From assembly GCA_027257055.1 (NCBI GenBank), contig JAPVLO010000182.1:8556001-8620000 (forward strand): 64,000 nt of DNA, in the 5' to 3' direction. This document shows, piece after piece, positions 57,179 through 64,000 of the stretch. The notes under the pieces are model-generated. The model searched no databases. It saw nothing but the letters and a program-made list of their open reading frames with translations, and was not told the origin of the DNA. Numbering within the stretch: position 1 is the first letter of the stretch; every line of letters begins with the position of its first letter. The stretch is from Cephalopachus bancanus. Lineage: Eukaryota; Chordata; Mammalia; Primates; Tarsiidae. A program made the translations under genes and the position numbers.

Positions 57179-57189
57179 CAGCCCAACTT

Positions 57190-58350
57190 TCCACAACGTT
57201 CCTTCAGCGGCGTCTTCTCTGAAGCCCACACCATCTGCTACTCGCCTTCTCCTGCCAACCACCGACTCCAGGCCACTCCCCCGCTTCCTGCAAGATCCTA
57301 GCCACCCTGCCTCTGACCACTCTCCACGGAGCGGGGTCAGACCCCTATCACGTTCCTGCTCTGTGTTTTTTCCCTGGCAATGTCATCTTTTCTCACAACT
57401 TCAGCTGTCACCTCTATGCTGATGATTCTCATGCATGCATTTTTTTTTTACAGAGTGAGAAAGGTAGACTTATTAAAGGGAAGATACGTTGTGAAGGTCG
57501 CAATGGACAGGACAACAGTGAGAGTATCTATTGACTGCCGCTTCATGTATGCATTTCTAATGAGCAACTCTTCCAAATTCTAGAAATATACTTTTTCTGC
57601 CTACCAGGCACTTAACCTTGAATATACCAGACCCCTCAAAGGAGGGAAAGTTCTGTCCCAAACAGAACTTCCCCAAACTGGTGATGCCGGGAGTTCCTTA
57701 TTCAGCTCATCCTCCACCCTGACTCTGCAAAGAGACTTGCATCTCTTCCAACACTGGCTCCCTCATCCCTGCACACTCATTTGCACAGCCATTCGCCAGG
57801 GACCATCGATCCTGCTGCTTCCCACCCTTGGCTGGGTCTTTCTTCCTGGCTAACTGGATGGCCCAAGCTCAGGCCCCCCGCCTTCTCTGCCACTCCTACC
57901 CCCCTCCCACCTCACTTCGTGTTGCTTCCAGAGTTGTTTTGCAAAGACACACTTCTTGCTGTGACGGTGCCTCCGTGCCTCATCTCGCTTTCCCACTTGA
58001 TCCTCGGCCACCCTCCCCAGCCTGCACCTCCACCCCTAGACGTGCTGTGTACTTGCCCACCCATACAAGAAAGAATGATGTCCTGTCTCGAGAACTCCTT
58101 CTTACCCTTACAAAGGCGCCTCGGTGTGCCCCACCTTGGATGTGCTCCTCCCTGACACCCCTTCCCTCCTCTCCCCGCTCTGGGCTCCCAGAATGCATTG
58201 CTCTTGCGCTTCTGGTGGGACGCATTCCTTTGTATGGTTCCTGTGTCATCCTTCCCAGACTGTGACTACCCCAAGTCCCTGCTATGTCTCTGAAGTCATC
58301 GCTGTCTTCCCAGCCCATAGCACAATTCCTGGTACACAGTTGAAGCTATT
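57190..58350 (+). mobile_element. L2 LINE, sense, discontinuous
   Basis: CACCTCTATGCTGATGATTC (57410-57429) matches the L2 ORF2 'YADD-like' region text, and the 3' end gives GTCTTCCCAGCCCATAGCAC and ATTCCTGGTACACAGTTGAA (58302-58345). Between these only C/T-rich stretches with weak L2 likeness are seen, so continuity is uncertain. Frames at 57781-58318 are shadow frames of this C-rich sequence. Confidence 0.5.
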
Positions 58351-59618
58351 TAACTATTTACATTTTTTTTTTGTTTGTATCATCCCCCTTTTACTAAAAG
58401 ACTTGCAAACCTGCAATCACCTATCATCTGCTGTCACCTTTAAACAAGTTTCACGAGGTTTATTCTGAGCCAGTACAGTAAACTTCTTATCCCCTCTCTC
58501 TTACCATCAAAGCAAGTGATCCTACACACTCTTAGACAGTTCTTGGACACTGGCTTCCCCCTCACCCGTCATCTTATGCGCCAAAATTTCCCCTGCATTA
58601 GAATGCTGCAGGAGATGGTTCTGCCCTCCCAAGTCCCATCTAGGAATGTTCCCATTCCACTGCAGCTCAGTCTGGAGAACCTCTGACTCCTCCCTACATG
58701 CTCAGCAGCCCCGAGCTGTGTGAGGAATTCCCTTCCAGAAGAGAAAGAAGGAAAGACAGTTTCCCACAACCTCTAATCTCCCTGTCAGAGTTTGACTTGG
58801 GATGGCCATTCTCCTGAATTCTCAGAATGGTAGCTACATGGACACGTGCTGTCAAGGAGCATTCCCTCTGGCTCTAGATCCTAAGCTTCCCCCACAGAGA
58901 CCCCTGTGTCCAGAGGCAAGTAGCCTAGAATACAGTCAGCTTTCAGGAAATGGTTGAATGCTGAGGCATGAAGATGTTCTCAGGGTGTCCTCCCTCTGTG
59001 GCCAGTCCCTGCCTTTCCAACACATCTCATTCCAGCATCTCTATGCAGAAGGGAGTTAAGGCCACTAAGAGAAAGAGGAAGAGGAAGAGGAAGAGAGACT
59101 TGGAAGAGACATTTCTCCATGATTCCTCTTCTGTTTCCTCTGTAGCGGACCTCTGGGTCAGGAGAAACACGCAAGCTCCTTGGGTCACCAATGCCTCCTC
59201 TTTCTTACCCTCCACCCTGGCCTGGTGCCCTTCTAGGCTACGGGGAGAAAGAGGTAGACAGACTAGCTTGGAGACAACTCTAAGTGAATTCAATTACCAT
59301 AGCAACCAAAACCACCAGAATGGAGATCAGGCTCCAGACAGTAGCAATTCAGGCACCCAAGAGAGACAGCATTCTGAAGGTCATTGCTGTGAGGCCGGGG
59401 GAAAGGGGCATCCAGCTCATCTGCCCAGCTCTCTCCAACTCCCCCATATTTTCTGGATTCTGCAGAGCTCTGTCCTAGCAAGAGCAGGTACCCATCTGGA
59501 GAGCCTGGAGGTTGTGGGAGTCAGAGCACTGAGCAAATGTTGGCCTCTTTTTTCCTTGTGTGGCTTTCTACAGAAGGGCAGGTACTGGCCTGCTTTCTGC
59601 ATCTCCCAGCAGCATAAT
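58351..59618. other. Unique sequence, no gene recognised
   Basis: The 218-codon + frame (58968-59624) includes a Lys-Arg run from a GAGAAAGAGGAA purine stretch (59069-59100) and no known domain. Its minus-strand counterpart is also open for 88 codons, so it is not supported as a gene. Confidence 0.4.
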
Positions 59619-59619
59619 A

Positions 59620-60120
59620 TTTAAGAGTAGCAGCTGTGGAGCCAGGATGTTTGGTTTCAAATCCCAGCTCTGCTATAGGATCTTGAGCCAATTGTGGAAT
59701 TTTCTGTGCCTTCGTTGTTTCATCTAATGAATGGGATGATAGGACCCGCTTTGTAGGTGTGTTGTAAGGACTATAAAATAAGTACGCAGGCCGGGCATGG
59801 CAACTCACACTTGTAATCCCAGCACTTTGGGAGGCTGAAGCGAGAGGATGCCTTGAGCCCAGGAGTTAGTTTGAGACCAGCCTGGGAAATATAGCGAGAC
59901 CGCATCTCTACAAAAATTAAAAAAAATTAGCTGGGTGTGGTAACGCACGCCTGTAGTCTCAGCTTCCTGTGGTGAGCCATGTTCGTGTCACAGCACTCCA
60001 GCCCGATGACGGAGTGAGACCCCAACTCAGCAAATAAAAAAGTAAAATAAGAATGCAGAGGAAGCCTTATCACAGTGTGTGGCGCAAAACAAATGCCAGG
60101 CAAGAGTTTCTGTCGCTGTG
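59620..60120 (-). mobile_element. MIR SINE, antisense, interrupted by Alu
   Basis: TTTGGTTTCAAATCCCAGCT, GATCTTGAGCCAATTGTGGA, TTTCATCTAATGAATGGGAT and GTTGTAAGGACTATAAAATA come before the Alu. CAGTGTGTGGCGCAAAACAA and ATGCCAGGCAAGAGTTTC come after it. The Alu sits within one MIR. Confidence 0.8.
59790..60043 (+). mobile_element. Alu, sense, right arm shortened, 15-bp TSD
   Basis: Flanks AAAATAAGTACGCAG (59775-59789) and AAAATAAGAATGCAG (60044-60058) differ at two sites. The right arm lacks the middle, passing from GTAGTCTCAGCTTCCTG to GTGGTGAGCCATGTTCGTGT. Confidence 0.94.
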
Positions 60121-60124
60121 TCAC

Positions 60125-61605
60125 TGCTGTTGTTATTAATTTCATCATGATGAGGGTGATGATAATGGTTCCAGACTGCAGTTTCTCTTGACCCTTGTCT
60201 ATTACCCTGATTACGAGCACCACCTCTGTCAGTTTGAGACAGTTCAGCCTGAAGCAGACAGGGAAGAGTTCCAGGAGGTGACAAGTTGGTTCATAGCACC
60301 TCCCCACCACCCCACTGTGCCCTGCTCTGGAAGCCAATCAGAACCCCAGGGGACGTCGTAGACCCCCTGACAAATAACCCAAGGCTCTGGTCATTGGAGG
60401 GCTTCAGCTGGACCCAGCTGCTATGGGCAGCCTGGAGAATCTCTGTAAGGACCAAACCCAGAACATTAGTAGTAGAACATCCACATACGCATTTCCAAAC
60501 AAGTCTTTGATCATTTCAGTCCAAAGAGAGCTGCCACCTTCCCTGAGGGTGGAATCGTCATCTGTAAAGTGGGGATAAACTCGAGGGTCAACTTTTAGAA
60601 AAAATAATGGCTATGTTTGTGTAGAACTGAGGGTGAAGATAGGCACCATTTTTCCAGCCTCATCTCACGGGGGTTCAGGTCTCATTTCCCATGCAGCTTG
60701 TGAGCATCCAGGGCAAAGCCGACCCTCCTCGTGCAAACGAAGGACTTGGAGTCACGGCCAGGGAGAGTGTGTTCTGGTCCATCTTTGGAGAACGTGCTCA
60801 TCTCTTCCTCAAGAGTTTTTGAGCACCAGTGATGGAGCAGACCTTCTGCCGCAGCTGGGGAAGCCGAGATGAGTAAGACTCAGGAAAGTTCTGCCTGGAG
60901 GTGAAGAAAGCCCTCAGAGAAACTCAAAACAAAGTGCTCTTTGGCATGGGGGACACTCGGGACAGAATAACTAACCCCACGTCGGGCAGTGGGGCTAGGT
61001 CTCAGAGAAGCCGGCCGTCTGACCAGGCGTGGAAGGAGGGAAACAGTTTTGCCTGGCGGAGAACTCGGAAGAAAGACTCTGCAGGCAGAGAGAACAGCAG
61101 GTGGAAGGAAGTGGGGCAGGCTGGGGTGTCTGGGGGAAGGTGAGAAGTAGGAGGAAGTTGGGGCGCGTGCACGTGCATGCGCATGCCCAGCGTGTGTGTG
61201 CACACGTGTGCAGGTCAGGGCACGCCAAGGGAGTGGAAGGCAGGATGGCAGGGGATGAGACCCGAGAGTTAATCTCTTCTCTTATCTCTCCACTGCGATC
61301 AGCAGTTCTATAATCCTCTGGATACTGTGGCCTGCGATGCTGGGATTTGTCCGGCCTTATTTTGCAAATTCATTCCCCCTTAACCAAAGGAGTTGTTGGG
61401 TTGGTTTTAGGTGAACCCAGTCTGTTTCTGAAGGTCTGCTCTGCTTTCAGGCCTTGAATGTCCGCAGCGGACAGGTCCCTCCAGCCCCACAGAAGCTTTG
61501 GCTGGAAAGGACCCTCGGAGAGAACCCTGACCCCCTCCCTCCTAGAAGGCTTGCGTCCATACCCCTCTCCCCTTCTGGCTCTGCTTTGCGTTCCCAGGCC
61601 CCAGG
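60125..61605. other. Unique sequence, no gene recognised
   Basis: No confident repeat. A CATCTGTAAAGTGGGGATAA trace (60559-60578) may be a MIR stub. The G-rich part 60880-61260 has some CpG but no island. Confidence 0.4.
61163..61213. repeat. Purine-pyrimidine alternating tract
   Basis: GCGCGTGCACGTGCATGCGC then ATGC (61163-61186) is a perfect 24-bp alternation with four CpG, followed by GCGTGTGTGTGCACACGTGTG. Such runs favour left-handed DNA under supercoiling; that is inference. GTGCACGTGCATGC also holds CACGTG, an E-box. Confidence 0.7.
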
Positions 61606-61609
61606 CTAG

Positions 61610-62275
61610 CACTGTCATCCACCCGGACAGCACAGCTGACCCGGAACCTTCTTGTGCTGCTCCATGTCCAGCCAAGCAGAATCCCGACGATTCTTACTGC
61701 CAACATATTCCTCCCCTGCCCCCCACTTCACCCCCTTGCCCAGCCCCAGCACGATTGCCCTAGTTGAAGCCCTCATCTTCTCTCTCTTGGAATGCTGCAA
61801 TTGCCCGCTAATTGGTCCCCCTGCTTCCCATCTGGTCCTCCTCAAATCCATCCTCCACACTGCTAGGCCAGGGTGTTTTTTTTTAAACACGATCCGACTG
61901 TACCAGGCATCAGCCTGAAGGCCTTGGGTGGCATCCTGTGGCCTGCGGGATAGAGTCCAGCTCCTTAGTGTGCTGCACGAGATCCCCGTGGGCTGGCTTC
62001 TCCAGGTTCGGTGCTGACGTGTCCCATCTCTGGCTCCACATGCCAGACACAGGCTGAGATGTCTCATGCCTTGATGTCTCTGCTCTGCGTGGCGTCCACA
62101 TCGTGTCCCTGCTAGGTTGGTCGATTCCTGCCTTCTTTCCAGTCTCAGCTCAGATGTCATCGCCCCTAACGAGTGTTCTCTGAGGGCTCAGGAGGACCGA
62201 GTGCCTCCTCCTTTGCCTCCCTGGAGTCCACACACATTCCTGTTACACAAACGAACTCTGCCACCACTGTAGCCG
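61610..62275 (+). mobile_element. L2 LINE, sense, ORF2 tail
   Basis: GAATGCTGCAATTGCCCGCT, AATTGGTCCCCCTGCTTCCC, AATCCATCCTCCACACTGCT, GCCTTGGGTGGCATCCTGTG and CAGTCTCAGCTCAGATGTCA occur in L2 order (tattgcaatagcctcc, tggtctccctgcttcc, tattctccacacagc, caatggcttcccatc, ggtctcagctcaaatgtca). Confidence 0.85.
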
Positions 62276-62345
62276 TGTGATGCTTGCACCCAGCTCTTCA
62301 ACTAAAAAATGGGAATAGTACATCTATCTGGAGGGATTGTTTTGA
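62276..62345 (-). mobile_element. MIR stub, antisense
   Basis: ACCCAGCTCTTCAACTAAAA, AATGGGAATAGTACATCTAT and GGAGGGATTGTTTTGAGCAT fit an antisense MIR 3' part. Confidence 0.55.
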
Positions 62346-62429
62346 GCATTTGTCACTCTAACTTCACAGATGCCAGAAGAAGTTTTAGCAAGCCAATACA
62401 TCAGTGCATCGTACACCTCCTTGTCTGTC

Positions 62430-62545
62430 TTTCTCTTTAGCTGTTCTCCAAGAAGGCAGGGCCTGAGTGTCTTGGGCACCTCCATATGTCCTGAACAGCC
62501 ATTAGCGGACATCCAGTAAGCGTGTCTTGAATGGATGAATGAATG
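62430..62545 (+). mobile_element. L2 3' end fragment, sense
   Basis: CTGTTCTCCAAGAAGGCAGG, CAGTAAGCGTGTCTTGAATG and GATGAATGAATGCTTAATA fit the L2 3' tail. Confidence 0.7.
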
Positions 62546-63589
62546 CTTAATAAGCATTTGTTGAACTGATATTAGCGGATAAAGACCTATCAGTTCTGAA
62601 TACAATGTTTCTTCAATGCCAGGCTCTCTGTCAATATGTAGGTGGGGCAGAGGGTACAGGAAAGACAAAGCATGGCCAAAACAGCCTCTTGAGTTAGAGT
62701 TTGCATTCAACTCAGTAGCACTTGAATAGGATGAACTGAGAAGCAAAAAGAGTCTTCTAGGGAAAAACAGTCTGTACCTCCCTCCTTCTTCTGTCTGTCA
62801 TCACGGTCCTACTGATGCAAGTGGCATTGCAATCCACTAAGAAAACTGGCGTGCGTGTTTCCTTTTTTTGTCCACTTCAGGAATCTGGAGCCAAGCCTGC
62901 TAACATTGAACTTGTATCTGCAAAAGTGACTCAGGCATTAGTTAAGAAGCCATTAGATTATCCCTTTGGAGATTCCAGTCTGTCTGGGTGAGAGGAGAGC
63001 CTCATGGAACTATCAGAAAGGATATGCACTCTCTCATCAACAAAGGACAAGGTATTTTCTAGTTTATTTAGACATGTGGTTGGGGTTTTTGTTGTTGTTT
63101 TATTTTTCACACTGAGGCTGACTGTCTCCATTCTTTATGACTCTGGGCATGATTTAACACACACACTTAAAAAATGAAAGAACAACTTCTTAAATTTGCA
63201 GTAAACGTATCGTTTCATAGATTTGATTTACTAGTTATGAGCCATAGAAGAGCCGCCATGGCGATTTATCGTGATGATGTCTCAGGCGTCAGAGTCCCTG
63301 CCTCTGTCTGCTCTGATCCCCATAAAAGTAATCTGATGAAGGGAAGACCCACAGCGCCTCTGGGCACCAACTAGGATCATGACCGCCACATCCTCTTCTC
63401 CATATCAGGCCCCCTTTCCCATGATGAGTGGATAGCAGGTGGGGCATGGTCCGTGTGTTTAGTGGCTCTTGTTTCTCAGTGCTTGGTTGGGGTCAGGGAG
63501 CAGAGGTTCCTGGGCATTGCAGCTTGTGAGAGATTTACAGGGCTCTGCTTGCCTCATTGTTGACTCTGCAGAGGAATTAAGTAGATGGA

Positions 63590-63590
<1 letters not shown>
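62546..63590. other. Unique sequence, no gene recognised
   Basis: No repeat is recognised. The AT-rich block 63150-63290 (AACGTATCGTTTCATAGATT, GCCATGGCGATTTATCGTGA) is a candidate conserved noncoding block, untested. Confidence 0.4.

Positions 63591-63593
<3 letters not shown>

Positions 63594-63636
<43 letters not shown>
63594..63636. repeat. (TG)n microsatellite
   Basis: About 21 perfect TG units. Confidence 0.95.
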
Positions 63637-63637
<1 letters not shown>

Positions 63638-63769
63638 AGAGGAGGCAGGGACCAAGACCTATATGTTAGAGGGATTCAGAAGGATCAGCCTCCTGAGAAA
63701 AACCTCCACAAGACAGTCTCTGCTTTTGATACCTGAACTGAAAACACCTGCTGCTTGGGAAGTGTGGTA

Positions 63770-64000
63770 AGTTCTATAGAGGGAAAGGGGATGGGGGCGG
63801 GGAGGAGGTATTTCCAAGCTAAGACCTACATGTAGGAGTTAGCGAAACAGAAGAGGGAAGGAGGAGAGAGTCCCTCAGAAGGAACAGTCTGAGCAAGCAC
63901 TCAGGAGTAAAAGCAATCCAGGGAGTTTGGAGAACTGCACCGCTTTCAATAGGGCCGAAAGACCAGGTTCAAGGGGCCCAGGAGCAGGATGGAAAGGCAG
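63770..64000 (-). mobile_element. L2 LINE, antisense, runs off the window
   Basis: AAGACCTACATGTAGGAGTT, CCCTCAGAAGGAACAGTCTG, AGCAAGCACTCAGGAGTAAA and CAGGAGCAGGATGGAAAGGC follow the antisense L2 order (gagacctgaaggaggtg, ggcagagggaacagcaag, caaaggccctgagg). It continues beyond 64000. Confidence 0.6.

Noticed and set aside
58968..59624. 218-codon frame with a KRKRKRKR run resembling a nuclear localisation signal
   Set aside because: The basic run comes from a short AGAGGAAGAGGAAG purine repeat. No domain is seen and the other strand is also open.

Overview
This window reads as euchromatic primate nuclear DNA with no protein-coding or structural RNA gene that I can support. The many open frames are short, lack family motifs, or are translations of repeats. 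The repeat content points to a strepsirrhine primate, most likely a lemur. The younger Alu copies (for example 26925-27234, 18615-18906, 19452-19739, 40203-40497, 41780-42073) share a 5' end reading CTCGGTGGCTCAGCCTG, a mid-linker reading CTACAATAAATCAAAA and an end reading GACTCCAACTCAAAA. These differ from the forms I know in monkeys and apes. I saw no tRNA-Alu hybrid (type II) elements of the kind known from galagos. The species call is an inference from memory, not from a database search.

Layout. 0-20 kb is old repeat-rich sequence: L1M, MIR, L2 and MLT1-type LTRs, two decayed mariner copies in opposite orientation (8.7-9.3 kb and 12.0-12.4 kb), several Alus, and one long antisense L2 (16.9-18.6 kb) broken by a MIR and by a compound Alu-unique-Alu insertion (18.6-19.75 kb). 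A 5'-truncated L1 with a clear target-site duplication follows (19.88-20.83 kb). 20.8-28 kb is mostly unique sequence plus a solo LTR and three head-to-tail Alus. 28-37 kb is repeat-poor and holds the best regulatory candidates: clusters of TAATTA homeodomain-type sites, a perfect TGACGTCA box, and a small CpG-dense patch with an NRF1-like palindrome near 31.8 kb. 37-46 kb is again repeat-rich, with nested insertions (a mariner-derived foldback inside an older DNA transposon; an LTR and an Alu inside one L2). 46-64 kb mixes unique sequence, Alus, L1M/L2/MIR remnants and long purine microsatellites.

The window is therefore best described as an intergenic or deep intronic segment whose structure is mainly nested transposon history plus candidate noncoding regulatory DNA. 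I did not find a novel gene system. The most unusual structure is the 18602-19752 unit, in which two different Alus and about 545 bp of foreign sequence sit between one pair of 13-bp target-site duplications. Repeat names and boundaries are by eye from remembered consensus features; only those with target-site duplications are base-accurate.
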